Positions 1-9,621 of a DNA stretch of 64,000 nt are shown piece after piece (within the stretch, counting starts at the first letter, position 1; every line of letters begins with the position of its first letter). The notes below the pieces were generated by a model. That model saw nothing but the letters and a program-made list of their open reading frames with translations, did not search any database and was not told where the DNA came from. Where the stretch lies: assembly GCA_016617855.1 (NCBI GenBank), contig JAECUM010027269.1:1-64000 (forward strand), given 5' to 3'. The position numbers and the translations under genes were made by a program. The DNA is from Megalonaias nervosa. Its lineage: Eukaryota; Mollusca; Bivalvia; Unionida; Unionidae.

Positions 1-1420
1 GTGGATAGTCTATATGTGTCTGTTTTATGCGCTCTCATTCGTTTATGTGGTTAGTAGATATGTGTCTGTTTTATGCATTCTCATTCGTTGGTGTGGATAG
101 TCTATGTGGTGTTTTATGCGTTCGCCTAGCGTTTGTACGGATAGTAGATAATGTAGTGTTTTATGCGTTCGCCTAGCGTTTGTGTGGATAGTAGATATGG
201 AGTGTTTTGTATGAGTTCGCGTACGTTTGTGTGGATAGTAGATATGGTGTGTGTTTTGTATGCGTTCGCGTACGTTTGTGTGGATAGTAGATATGGTCTG
301 TGCTTTTCTTCTCTTTCCGTCTGTGTAGATAGTAGGTATGTGTATGTTTCATGCATTCTCAATCGTTGGTGTGGATAGTATATGTGCTGTTTTATGCGTT
401 CGCCTAGCCTTTGTGCGGATAGTAGATAATGTGTATGTTTTATGCGTTCGCCTAGCGTTTGTGTGGATAGTAGATATGGTGTGTTTTGTATGCGTTCGCG
501 TACGTTTGTGTGTATAGTAGATATGGTCTGTTCTTGTCTTCTCTTCCCGTCTGTGTGGATAGTAGGTATGTGTATGTTTTATGCATTCTCAATCGTTGGT
601 GTGGATAGTCTATGTATGTGTTTTATGCATTCTCGTACGTTGGTGTGGATAGTAGATATGGGTATGTTTTATGCATTCGCATTCGTTGGTGTGGATAGTA
701 TATGTGGTGTTTTATGCGTTCGCCTAGCATTTGTGCGGACAGTAGATAATGTGGTGTTTTATGCGTTCGCCTAGCGTTTGTGTGGATAGTAGATATGGTG
801 TGTGTTTTGTGTGCGTTCGCGTACGTTTGTGTGGATAGTAGATATGGTCTGTGCTTTTCTTCTCTTCCCGTCTGTGTGGATAGTAGGTATGTGTATGTTT
901 TATGCATTCTCATTCGTTGGTGTGGATAGTCTATGTGTGTGTTTTATGGATTCTCATACGTTGGTGTGGATAGTAGATATGGGTATATTTGATGCATTCG
1001 CATTCATTCGTGTGGATAGTATATGTGGTGTTTTATGCATTCGCCTAGCGTTTGTACGGATAGTAGATAATGTGGTGTTTTATGCGTTCGCCTAGCGTTT
1101 GTTTGGATAGTAGATATGGTTTGTTTTGTATGCGTTCGCGTACGTTTGTGTGGATAGTAGATATGGTGTGTGTTTTGTATGCGTTCGCGTACGTTTGTGT
1201 GGATAGTAGATATGGTCTGTGCTTTTATTCTCTTCCCGTCTGTGTGGATAGTAGGTATGTGTATGTTTTATGCATTTTCAATCGTTGGTGTGGATAGTCT
1301 ATGTGTGTGTTTTATGCATTGTCGTTCGTTGGTGTGGATAGTAGATATGTGTATATTTTATGCATTCGCATTCGTTGGTGTGGATAGTATATGTGTATGC
1401 TTTATGCGTGAATCAGAAAT
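1..1420. repeat. Minisatellite, about 47-50 bp units in higher-order blocks
   Basis: Units built around GTGTGGATAGTAGATATG followed by a TTTTATGCGTTCGC-type segment repeat without interruption. Similar blocks recur about every 285-318 bp (near 163, 448, 766 and 1083), which suggests higher-order amplification. Open frames across it on both strands come from the repeat period and are not genes. Confidence 0.9.
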
Positions 1421-1745
1421 AAAAAATATAAATATTATAATCTTGAATCAGAATGAAAATAAAACTATAGATAGTTCTGAATTAGAATAAAAATTAAAAA
1501 TAAATATTATAATCTTGAATCAGAATCAAAAGAAAAATAAAGATAGTTCTGAATCAGCATAAAAATAAAAAATAAATATAATCTTGAATCAGAATCAAAA
1601 ATAAAAATATTTCTGAATCAGAATCAGAAATAAAAAATAAATATTATTATCTTGAATCAGAATAAAAATAAAATATATTTTAATCTTGAATCAGAATAGA
1701 AATAAAAATAAAAATATTTCTGAATCAGCATCAGAATAAAAATAA
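1421..1745. repeat. AT-rich tandem repeat
   Basis: Diverged units of the form CTTGAATCAGAAT plus A-rich spacer (AAAATAAAAAATAAATATTATAAT) repeat about seven times. The array is embedded in the neighbouring minisatellite, which resumes at 1746. No gene is seen. Confidence 0.8.
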
Positions 1746-1925
1746 ATGTTATACACATTCATTGATGTGGATAGTCTATGTGTCTGTTTTATGCACTCGC
1801 ATTCGTTGGTGTGAATAATAAGTATGGTGTGTTTTATGCATTCGCATTCGTTGGTGTGGATAGTCGATATGGGTGTGTTTTATGCATTCGCGATCGATGG
1901 TGTGGATAGGAGATATAGGGATTTT
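1746..1925. repeat. Continuation of the left minisatellite
   Basis: Three to four further units of the 47-50 bp family (GTTGGTGTGGATAGTCGATATG type) follow the AT-rich block. The AT-rich array therefore seems to have expanded or inserted within the older minisatellite. Confidence 0.75.
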
Positions 1926-2028
1926 TTTCTTTTTCCCTTTCTTTTGTGTGTGTATTGGTCTTTGTCCCTATAAAACTCCCTTTATCTCTTTCCAATTCAT
2001 TTTACCTACCTACCTACAGTATCGCGTA

Positions 2029-2150
2029 TTCAGGTCAGCCAGTTCAGTGACGTCACACAGTATCGAGTATTCAGGTCAGAAAGTTCAGTGACGTCACACA
2101 GTATCGAGTATTCAGGTCAGCCAGTTCAGTGACGTCACTGGAGCTAGAAA
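2029..2150. repeat. Three-copy 46-48 bp repeat with TGACGTCA boxes
   Basis: Three near-identical units, each containing ATTCAGGTCAG and the palindrome TGACGTCA. The palindrome equals the consensus CRE/ATF site, but function is not implied by sequence alone. Confidence 0.8.
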
Positions 2151-2399
2151 TTGTGAGGCTATAAATATGGACTTGGGTTTTCCACTGGTTGTAGCTATAA
2201 ATATATACAAGGGTTTTTAAGCAGAAATTGACAAAAAAATTGTAGCTAAAAATAGACCCTACCTGTTCCATTCCTCTTGTCTCTATACAGGCCCAATATT
2301 TTTTGTCGCTAGACAGGCCCAATATTTTTTTGTCGCTAGACAGTCCCAATATTTCTCCACGTTCAATTCCCCTTGTCCGTAGGGTACAAAGTAAGTACA

Positions 2400-2700
2400 A
2401 ATCACCTCTTTTATCATAGAAGTCTACGTGAGGCTATAAATCTTGAGGCTATAGTGCAAACGACCAAATTTAACAAAGAAGTCTACGTGAGGCTATAAAT
2501 CTTGAGGCTATAGTGCAAACGACCAAATATAACAAAGAAGTCTACGTGAGGCTATAAATCTTGAGGCTAAAGTGAAAACGACCAAATTTAACATAGAAGT
2601 CTACGTGAGGCTATAAATCTTCAGGCTACGGTACAACCCCCGAAATTTAACATAGAGGTCTACGTGAGGCTATAAATCTTGTCGCCAGGGTACAACCCCT
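2400..2700. repeat. Tandem repeat, about 60 bp units
   Basis: About five units share GAAGTCTACGTGAGGCTATAAATCTTGAGGCTA followed by an A-rich AACGACCAAATTTAACA segment. Later units diverge and grade into the next array. Confidence 0.85.
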
Positions 2701-3260
2701 CTAATTTTGACCCTAAAAATCTTGACGCCAGGGTACAAAGTCGGGTCCCGTAATGCTAATTCCCCTTGACGCTAGGGTACAACCCCTCTAATTTAACAAT
2801 ACGGTCTACGTGTCGCTATAAATCTTGTCCGTCTATAGTCCCACCCATGTTAAAATTCCCATGTTAAATTCCCACTGACGCTATACAGGCCCAGGGTGTA
2901 CCATTTGACGCTATAAATCTTGACGCTATACAGGTCCACCCATGTTAAAATTCCCATGTTAAATTCCCATTGACGCTATATTGTCCCAGGGTGTGCTTTT
3001 GACGCTATACAAAATTCCCATTGTCCGTAGATCGTCCCAGGGTGTGCTTTTGACGCTATAAATCTTGACGCTATATTCGATATTAGGGTCCCGTAATGTA
3101 TTTTCCCACTGACGCTATATCGTCCCAGGGTGTGCTTTTGTCCGTAGAAATCTTGTCCGTAGACGGGCCCAGAGTTGTCCGTAGAAATCTTGTCCGTAGG
3201 GTACAAAGTAGGGTCCTGTAATGCTAATTCCCATTGTCCGTAGGGTATCCCACTTAACTA
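2700..3260. repeat. Mosaic satellite of shuffled short modules
   Basis: Short modules (GACGCTATAAATCTTG, TTGTCCGTAG, GGGTACAAAGTAGGGTCC, TTCCCATGTTAAATTCCC, CCCAGGGTGTGCTTTT) recur in varying order rather than as one fixed unit. Sequence from 3260 to 3395 is unique and no gene is seen there. Confidence 0.75.
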
Positions 3261-3397
3261 CTCACCTAAAACTCGCCAGACAATATCAATCCACCTAATA
3301 TGACTTGTCTTTAGCCTTCCATATTTATCTTGAAAAATCAACAACTTCATCATTGTCAACCCTAAGCGAGGTATATAAGATGAGCAAGCTCATCTCA

Positions 3398-3478
3398 TAT
3401 CGCATATTTTGACAAATCAACGGCGCAGGGACCAGGTTTATTAACTCTAGCGACAGATCTTTTGTAAATATCTACCAT
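3398..3478 (-). pseudogene. Outer Maverick copy: start of fibre-like gene (remnant)
   Basis: The - strand starts with MVDIYKRS and later has VDLSKYA, matching the start of the intact fibre-like gene of the inner element (MVDIYGRS and IDLSKYA, start 19822). A stop follows at once and similarity fades near 3395, which is the visible left limit of the outer copy. Confidence 0.65.
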
Positions 3479-3529
3479 TACAAACTTTAAGTTGTTTGTA
3501 ACGTTACTTGTATATTTTTGTACGACTTT

Positions 3530-3635
3530 ATGCGGTGGTTCTGATAACCTTGAGATTGCTTCGAGTACAGCAAGTGCTTCTGGACCGCATATGGGTGGAT
3601 CTGTTAATGTCCGTGTTGGTAACGCTTAATATCAG
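3530..3635 (-). pseudogene. Outer Maverick copy: C-terminal part of adenain-type protease
   Basis: Nucleotide similarity to 19880-19985, the protease C-terminus with its catalytic cysteine region, is clear in the same orientation. The match breaks at 3635, where a Gypsy element starts with TGTTATG, and resumes at 7681. The gene is decayed. Confidence 0.7.
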
Positions 3636-3679
3636 TGTTATGTATATTTAATTTAATTACTTGAATATGAGTACTTATT

Positions 3680-4618
3680 TCCAGATGTTCCTACAAGAAC
3701 AAACAAAATCTACCGTCAAGTTGAAATTGTAAATTTCACACCTGTGAAACAACACCCATACAGGATGAACCCTCTCAAACAGGAATACTTGAAAGAAGAA
3801 ATTCAGTATTTGCCGGAGAATGATTTCATAGAGCCGAGTAAAGGTCACTGGAGTTCTTCATGTATACTTGTTCCGAAACCAGATAAAACTTTCCGTATGT
3901 GCACTGATTATAGAAAGGTGAACAGTGTGACTAAAACAGATGGATTTCCACTACCAAGAATCGATGACCGCATTGATAAAATTGGAAATGCCAAGTATGT
4001 CACCAAATTTCACCTTCTGAAGGATTTTGGCAAACTGCACTAAGGGCAATGGAAATTTCGGTATTCATGATTCCAGATGGACTTTATCAATATAAAGTAA
4101 TGCCTTTTGGGATGAAAGGTTTGCCAAGTACTTTTCAACGTTTGATGAACATGATTACATGTGGTCTAGATAATTGTGATGCTTACATCGATGATGTCAT
4201 CATCTACAACGACACCTGGAAAGAACATTTAGCGACAATTCGGAAATTCTTTGACAGACTCACTCATGCAAGTTTGACAATTAATTTATCCAAAAGTGAG
4301 TTTTGCCGTGCTTATGTAACATTTCTAGGACATATCGTGGGACATGGACAAGTTAAACCTATAGATGCTAAGGTCAAGGCTATCTCTGAATTCCCTGTGC
4401 CTGTCAGTAGAAAACAATTGATGCGATTTTTGGGTATGGCTGGATATTATCGTAAATTTTGTTCCAATTTTTCCGTAACTGCTAAACCCTGACAAATTTA
4501 TTGAACACGAAAACCAAGTTTCATTTGGACTGAAAAATGTCAGGCGGCTTTTAATAAGTTAAAAACCATACTTAAGAGTCCACCAGTTCTTATAGCTCCA
4601 AATTTCAGTCAATCATTT
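3680..4618 (+). pseudogene. Gypsy pol: reverse transcriptase fragment
   Basis: Two consecutive frames (3744-4043 and 4049-4492) encode Ty3/Gypsy reverse transcriptase. Visible blocks are the pre-RT HPYRMNP segment, VPKPDKTFRMCTDYRKVN, the catalytic-loop motif YIDDVIIY, and FLGHIV with FLGMAGYYRKFC at the thumb/connection. A frame break falls at the palm near 4040, where the usual first catalytic aspartate block is altered. A further break near 4490 leads into a third frame carrying the segment before RNase H. Not functional. Confidence 0.9.
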
Positions 4619-6215
4619 TGTTATGTACATTTAATTTAACTGTTTGTTTGTTAGTTTTAAATTTTTTAAATTCCATTACATGTTATTATAAAGTAACTTT
4701 GTTTACTAGATCTGACATTGTCCAGAATTTCAGTTCAGTTGTTTGACCTGACTGTTATTTTTTGTTTATTTCATTGAAGTAAACAAATAATACTAGAAAC
4801 ATTGTATATAGTTTCTGACCTCGTTTCAAAATCAGTGACAGTTTTGGTAAACAACATTTTTGTTCCAGATAAAGGGGTACTAGCTTCATATTTCTTAAAG
4901 CATCATAAGTAGGGGAGTGTTTTTCCTTTGCCAGCTCTAATTCTTTTTACCTAATTTGAAATTCCCTTTCTTCCTTTTCTCTTTGCATTTGCATTTCTCT
5001 TACTTCCCTCTCTCTTTCCATCTGTATCATTTCTATTTGAAACTGAACCTGTCTTATCTCTAATTCCAACTTTTTTAGCCGTACTTCCATTTTCAAAATT
5101 TCCAACCACTGATGGGTAGAATTGTAAAAAAAAAAGCTCTACTCTTGGTGATATTGTAAAAAAGCCTGTTGATTTCCCTAACGATTTCTAAAATGAAAAA
5201 TAATGCTTGGGATTTAAAAAATTCTGAAACTAGGGGAATTTCAATTTCAAAAAACAAAGGACGAGCGCCCAGTTTTCTGTTACGAGTCTATGCTCTTGAA
5301 ATAAGTAACAGAAAAGAGTGAAGACAACAAGCTTTGTAAAATTTAACAAATAATTTATTTCCCTTGAATACAAAGTGAAAAATTCAGAAAAAAGAACTTA
5401 CAGTTTTACGAATTAAATCCAAAAATGATCCAAGAATTAAAAAATAGAAGTCCTAGTAATAAAAAAGTCCTGAACGAGACTGAGTTCGAGTCCTGATGAA
5501 ATCCAAAATGGAAGGCGATGACGTCTGTTGTGGTCAGAGAAGTGCCGCTGTGCCAACAGTCTCTTGTTGAATCACAGGAAATATTATTCCAGATTTGAAT
5601 TCAGTATAACGTCCAACAAATGTCTTTATCCAAGGATTTTGTCAGAGCACTTATATATTTCCAGGGATAAGGAATGGTTTGAATTCAACAATTTGAAGAA
5701 AATGAAAAATTCAACCCAAACTGGTCACAACATAATAACAACTTAACGTGTCAATTGTTTGGAGCCCGACTAACAAACTTTCTATCAAAAACAACAGTTA
5801 TGCGCTAATTAAGACGCAAAACGGATTCCCGGATGAGGGTCAAAAGTTCATTCTTCTGGAAAAAATAGAAGTTTGTTATCAATTGATATATGGCTACTTG
5901 TCACGTAGTCCAGGTATGACCTTGACTTAACTTAATGATTCTCACTCTAAGAAGGATAAAAAAAAAATATTAAAAAAGTTGTTTACCAAAACTGTCACTG
6001 ATTTTGAAACGAGGTCAGAAACTACATACAATGTTTTTAGTATTGGTTGTTTACGTCAATGAAATAACAAAAAATAACAGTCAGGTCAAACAGAACTGAA
6101 CTGAAATTCTGGACAATGTCAAATCCTGTAAAGAAAGTTACTTTACAATAACATATAATGGAATTAAAAAAATTTAATACTAACAAACGAACAATTAAAG
6201 TAAATATAGATAACA
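4619..6215. mobile_element. Second Gypsy insertion with two outward-facing U3 ends
   Basis: The insert starts with about 240 bp of LTR U3 in + orientation (4619-4862) and ends with a full LTR in - orientation (5278-6215, about 938 bp), with an inverted gag piece between. Both outer ends are therefore U3 termini (TGTTATG/TAACA). It is flanked by ATTT (4615-4618 and 6216-6219), and collapsing one copy brings the host pol reading frame into register. This fits an autointegration-type or rearranged insertion. Confidence 0.75.
4862..5277 (-). pseudogene. Gypsy gag 5' fragment (coiled coil)
   Basis: Read on the - strand just inside the inverted LTR, this encodes a charged helical stretch (EMIQMEREREVREMQMQ, then ELELAKEKHSP). 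It resembles the coiled-coil start of Gag proteins in this retroelement class. Stops interrupt it and it ends abruptly at the junction with the + oriented LTR fragment. Confidence 0.55.
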
Positions 6216-6588
6216 ATTTAAACTGTCTGTTGATGCAAGTGTTGTTGTGGTTGTAGCAGGATTGATTCAAGAAAATAAAAATGGTGTTGATCATCCAGTG
6301 TGGTATTTTTCAAGAAATCAAACAAGCACCAGAGAAAGTATTCCACAATCGAGAAGGAATGCATGGCTTTGATATTAGCATTACAACATTTTGAAGTTTC
6401 CATTAGTTCAGCTCCTTCTCCGATTATTGTATTTAGTGATCCCAACCTCCTCACTTTCATCGGCAAGACGAAAAACAAAAATCAGAGTTTATTTAGGTGG
6501 AGTTGATTGTTGCAGGAATATAATATTGACATCAGGCACATCATGGAAAAAGACAATTTAATAGCAGATGCACTTTCACTGGTATAGA
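6216..6588 (+). pseudogene. Gypsy pol: RNase H domain, split from RT by the insertion
   Basis: The sequence resumes exactly where RT stopped, with FKLSVDAS (first catalytic aspartate of RNase H). It continues with ENKNGVDHPVWYFSR, then in another frame STIEKECMALILALQHF (catalytic glutamate block), and ends with DNLIADALS. At least one frameshift is present. No integrase follows; stops lead directly to the 3' LTR. Confidence 0.85.
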
Positions 6589-6722
6589 GATGTTTTGTTT
6601 CATGTATACTTTGTGTCATTCATAAAAGTTGATCTTATGTTTTTTTTACCACATGCATATTTGACCTATAGTAAAAAGAAAGCTTTATTGTATAAACCTT
6701 TCTTTTTCGTTATGAGGGGAAG

Positions 6723-7664
6723 TGTTATGTATCTTTAATTTAATTGTTTGCCTGTTAGTTTTAAATTTTTTTAAAATTTCATTACATGTTGTTGTAATGT
6801 AACATTGTTTGCTGGACTTGACCTCGTCCAAAACTGAGTTCATTTCTGCTTGACCTGATTGGCCTTTTTCTTATTTTTTTTAATATTTCATCTATGTAAA
6901 CAACTAATAATGACTTCATTATTCTCTGTTTGTATGAGCTTATTATCAGCATTATTATTCAGATAAACAAGAAGGAGCCAATATGTTGATCAGGGTCAGG
7001 GTTTTGGAGATTCCTAAGTGAATTGTGTAGGCTATTGTGTTGTAAATAAGCAAGGCTCATTGGATCATTCTAGAAGGTTATTTTCCATTAAGTAATGGTT
7101 GTTTTTAGAAAACGCTAATTGTGACCTGAGGTCAAACAGAGAACTATATTATCTTATGACTATGAGGATTTTACCTGTCGTGCTTTAACATCTAGCACTC
7201 TAAGTTGTATTATATTGTGACCAGTTTGGGCTGAATTTTATTTTTCTTCAAGTTATTGAATTCAAGTGATTATTTTCTCTAGAAATACAAAACTGCTCTG
7301 ATAAAATTCTTGGATAAAGACATTCATTGGAATTTATACTGAATTCAATCCTGGAATAATATTTATGTGATTCAGCAAGAGACTGTTGATATATCAGCAC
7401 TTCGCAGGCTATAACAGACACGTCATCACCTTCACATTTGGATCTCTTCGGGACTTGAACTGAGTTTTATTCAGGACTTTTTATTACCAGAACAAATTTC
7501 TTTAATTCTTGGATTATTTTTGGATTTAATTCGCAATACCGTAAGTTCTTTTTTTCTCATTTTTCGCTTTGTATTCTAGAGAAATAAATTATTTATTATA
7601 TTTTACAAAGCTTGTTGTCTTCACTCTTTTCTGTAACTTATTTTAAGAACATAGACTCGTAATA
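6723..7664 (+). repeat. 3' LTR of the Gypsy element
   Basis: About 942 bp, beginning TGTTATGTATCTTTAATTTAATTG and ending ATAGACTCGTAATA. It aligns along its length with the inverted LTR at 5278-6215 and the solo LTR at 30095-31328. Confidence 0.85.
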
Positions 7665-7680
7665 AGGAGATTGATCTGCT

Positions 7681-7930
7681 ATCAGATTCACTGATATATT
7701 TTAAAAATTCTTTTGGTGGTGTCAATCTATATGAATCAAAATAAACAACACTACGTGGATCAACAGCATTGGCAACCCAGTGATTACCTGGACCGGAATT
7801 TCCATCGAGATTAATGATACCAGTTTCGATGCTATTAGATTGTTTTGATAACTGATCTCGCATGAAAACTACTCTGAAGTTTTTTTATGTTAAATCGCCG
7901 AGCAGCATCAAGTAAACCAAAATTGGACAT
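7681..7930 (-). pseudogene. Outer Maverick copy: N-terminal part of adenain-type protease
   Basis: The - strand encodes a diverged version of the inner protease, including NSGPGNHWVANAVDP and YFDSYRLTPPKEFLKY, so the catalytic histidine and aspartate positions are still legible. The start lies near 7930 and a frame break falls near 7865. The rest of the gene is on the far side of the Gypsy element at 3530-3635. Confidence 0.85.
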
Positions 7931-7938
7931 GGGAAGTT

Positions 7939-8223
7939 TCATCGAAACGTTGCTGATAGTCTTAGACCCCGACCGTACCACGAGTAACATTCTTGCAGTC
8001 TTAGAGCTCGTCTCCCTTTTTTTGAGGTCTTTAAAACATGTCCTGTCGCTTTTTGCAATGCCATCCCAACAGCAGTTCCAACAGCACTAAGCACAGCTGC
8101 TTTTGCAACAGCTGGAGCTGCAACGGCAATCAATGCTGGTATACTTGCAAGAAGTGGAAATATGCCACCAGTCTTTATTGTATCGTTGATCGCATTCGCA
8201 GAAGCATCAAGTCTAATACCCGT
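7939..8223 (-). pseudogene. Outer Maverick copy: C-terminal part of minor capsid gene
   Basis: The encoded Ala-rich stretch (AAPAVAKAAVLSAVGTAVGM) and the end SWYGRGLRL parallel the intact minor capsid gene at 20255-20752. The match runs to 8223, the exact left boundary of the inner element, and resumes at 24041. The inner element therefore inserted into this gene. Confidence 0.85.
8219..8223. repeat. Target-site duplication CCCGT (left)
   Basis: CCCGT directly precedes the left TIR and recurs at 24041-24045 directly after the right TIR. Counting one copy only, the outer minor capsid gene aligns without a gap to the intact gene of the inner element. This confirms a 5-bp duplication; Polintons usually make 6 bp. 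Confidence 0.85.
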
Positions 8224-8419
8224 AGCAGCAGAGAGGGTGGACCCTACAACTTTTTGGCTTAATTGTAGAGACCTTATTTTTTGAAATTAAGGGTTCCTAC
8301 GAAGACTGAAAAAAAAAGTTTTTGTCTTAATGATGAAAACTTCTCTAATTGACCAGATTTTTTATGATTTTTTTCACGTGCTGGTCACTACGCGTTTGTC
8401 GTCCACCCTCTCTGCTGCT
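8224..8419. repeat. Left terminal inverted repeat
   Basis: This is the reverse complement of 23846-24040 with few differences. It begins AGCAGCAGAGAGGGTGGAC and also ends with the complement of that string, so each TIR is itself flanked by a 19-bp inverted repeat. An internal GACCAG...CTGGTC hairpin is present. The ATPase stop codon lies 8 bases inside it. Confidence 0.93.
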
Positions 8420-8426
8420 ATGGTTT

Positions 8427-9089
8427 TTATCCAAAAATTGTATCAAGTCCATTACGATATCTTGACCTCGGATCATGTAAATTTATTGTTACAAAACCAA
8501 AGGGAGCAGCTTGTGCTTTTGAAAAGAAATTTTTAAATTTGTTCATGTCCATGTCCCCAGAACACCTAGTATAATAAATATTTTGCAGCGTATGATTATC
8601 AACTCCGTTGAACACAACTAAAACGTTACAGTTATCCCTGATTACTTTTGGAATTTGTTTATAACGCTGTGTAACATAAATCACGTCTGTGTTTTTATGT
8701 CTACCTCGTGAAAATATTCTAGCTGGATTTGATAGTTTGTCCAGCATGACATCATTGTATACCACGAGGTTATTAATGAATCCATCTAGATCATCTACAG
8801 ATGGTGCTTCATCAGTATCAGTAATAAAGTCTATGACATTGTCTTCATGCAACAATTTTGCGTTTTCATTAAAATCTTTAAGTACTTCGTAACATCGCTG
8901 ATCATCTACAGATGGCGCTATCAAATACAATTTATCCCACTTCAGCCATCTCATTATTAGATTGAGCAATAATTGCGTCTTCCCACTTCCAGATGGGCCT
9001 ATTACAATCATTCTGATAGAATTCGGAAGCGCTGGATGGTGCTTTACTGGTTCTTGTTTTCGTGTCGCAGAAAAGTCAATTATATCCAT
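8427..9089 (-). CDS. DNA packaging ATPase (FtsK/HerA type)
   Basis: A 220-residue P-loop ATPase. Walker A is GPSGSGKT at residues 31-38, the Walker B-like strand is LVVYNDVMLD around 108-117, and a conserved polar VTQRY segment follows as sensor. This size and motif set match the genome-packaging ATPases of Polintons, adintoviruses and virophages, which pump DNA into preformed capsids. The start MDIIDF lies 12 bases from the divergent start of the PLA2 gene, so the two probably share a compact AT-rich promoter. The frame is intact. It is placed right at the left TIR. Confidence 0.9.
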   Translation of the reverse strand: MDIIDFSATRKQEPVKHHPALPNSIRMIVIGPSGSGKTQLLLNLIMRWLKWDKLYLIAPSVDDQRCYEVLKDFNENAKLLHEDNVIDFITDTDEAPSVDDLDGFINNLVVYNDVMLDKLSNPARIFSRGRHKNTDVIYVTQRYKQIPKVIRDNCNVLVVFNGVDNHTLQNIYYTRCSGDMDMNKFKNFFSKAQAAPFGFVTINLHDPRSRYRNGLDTIFG

Positions 9090-9101
9090 ATAATTAATAA
9101 T

Positions 9102-9605
9102 ATGATTCTATATTGTGTTCGATGCAGAGCACCTACCGATACTACTGAATTAACGACAATAACAACAAAAAATAAAAGACGAGCACTTACAGGTAAATGT
9201 GTGAAATGTGGCACCAAGAAATATAAATTTATTCCAACAAAGACAGGTGGGGGTGATATCGCTGCTTCGTTAGGAAAATTACCAGGAACTCCATGGGCTA
9301 AATACCCTGGTGAGAAACATTTACCCGGATATAATTATTGTGGTCCAGGAACTCGACTTGATATCAGACTCGATAACCAAGATCAACCAAAACCAGGAGA
9401 GTATCCAGTAAATAAGATTGATCAAGCGTGTCACGTTCATGATGTCGCGTATAAAAGTATAGATTTGCAACAACGACATCTCGCAGATGTGAAATTGATT
9501 CACGCGTTAAATTCTATACCTAATAAATCTCTCAGAGAATCTCTCGCTAGTTTTCTAGTAAAAACTGCTATGAAAGGTAAACTAGTGCTAGGAGCTGGTA
9601 ATTAA
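9102..9605 (+). CDS. Zinc-ribbon plus phospholipase A2 domain protein
   Basis: The ATG at 9102 is chosen because the frame upstream is antisense to the ATPase. The first 45 residues hold two Cys pairs (CVRC and CVKCGTKKY), a small zinc ribbon seen in many Maverick proteins. Residues from about 60 carry a parvovirus-VP1-like secreted PLA2 core: the YNYCGPGT calcium loop and IDQACHVHDVAYK with the catalytic HD pair. In parvoviruses this activity breaches the endosomal membrane during entry; a similar virion role here is inference. It is 168 residues long, intact, and 16 bases upstream of the integrase on the same strand, suggesting co-transcription. Confidence 0.88.
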   Translation: MILYCVRCRAPTDTTELTTITTKNKRRALTGKCVKCGTKKYKFIPTKTGGGDIAASLGKLPGTPWAKYPGEKHLPGYNYCGPGTRLDIRLDNQDQPKPGEYPVNKIDQACHVHDVAYKSIDLQQRHLADVKLIHALNSIPNKSLRESLASFLVKTAMKGKLVLGAGN

Positions 9606-9621
9606 TTATATAACTATCATA

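Larger units (their letters stand above)
3636..7680 (+). mobile_element. Decayed Ty3/Gypsy LTR retrotransposon
   Basis: It has a short 5' LTR remnant starting TGTTATGTAT at 3636, reverse transcriptase, a split RNase H and a 3' LTR at 6723-7664. The integrase and most of gag are missing. ATCAG occurs at 3631-3635 and 7681-7685, consistent with a target duplication, although 16 extra bases lie between the LTR end and the second copy. It splits the protease gene of the outer Maverick copy. Confidence 0.8.

Noticed and set aside
163..1490. Several 70-110 codon frames on both strands
   Set aside because: All are products of the 47-50 bp minisatellite.
8973..9101. Longer N-terminus for the PLA2 protein
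   Set aside because: The extra codons are antisense to the ATPase Walker A region. The ATG at 9102 begins the conserved zinc ribbon.
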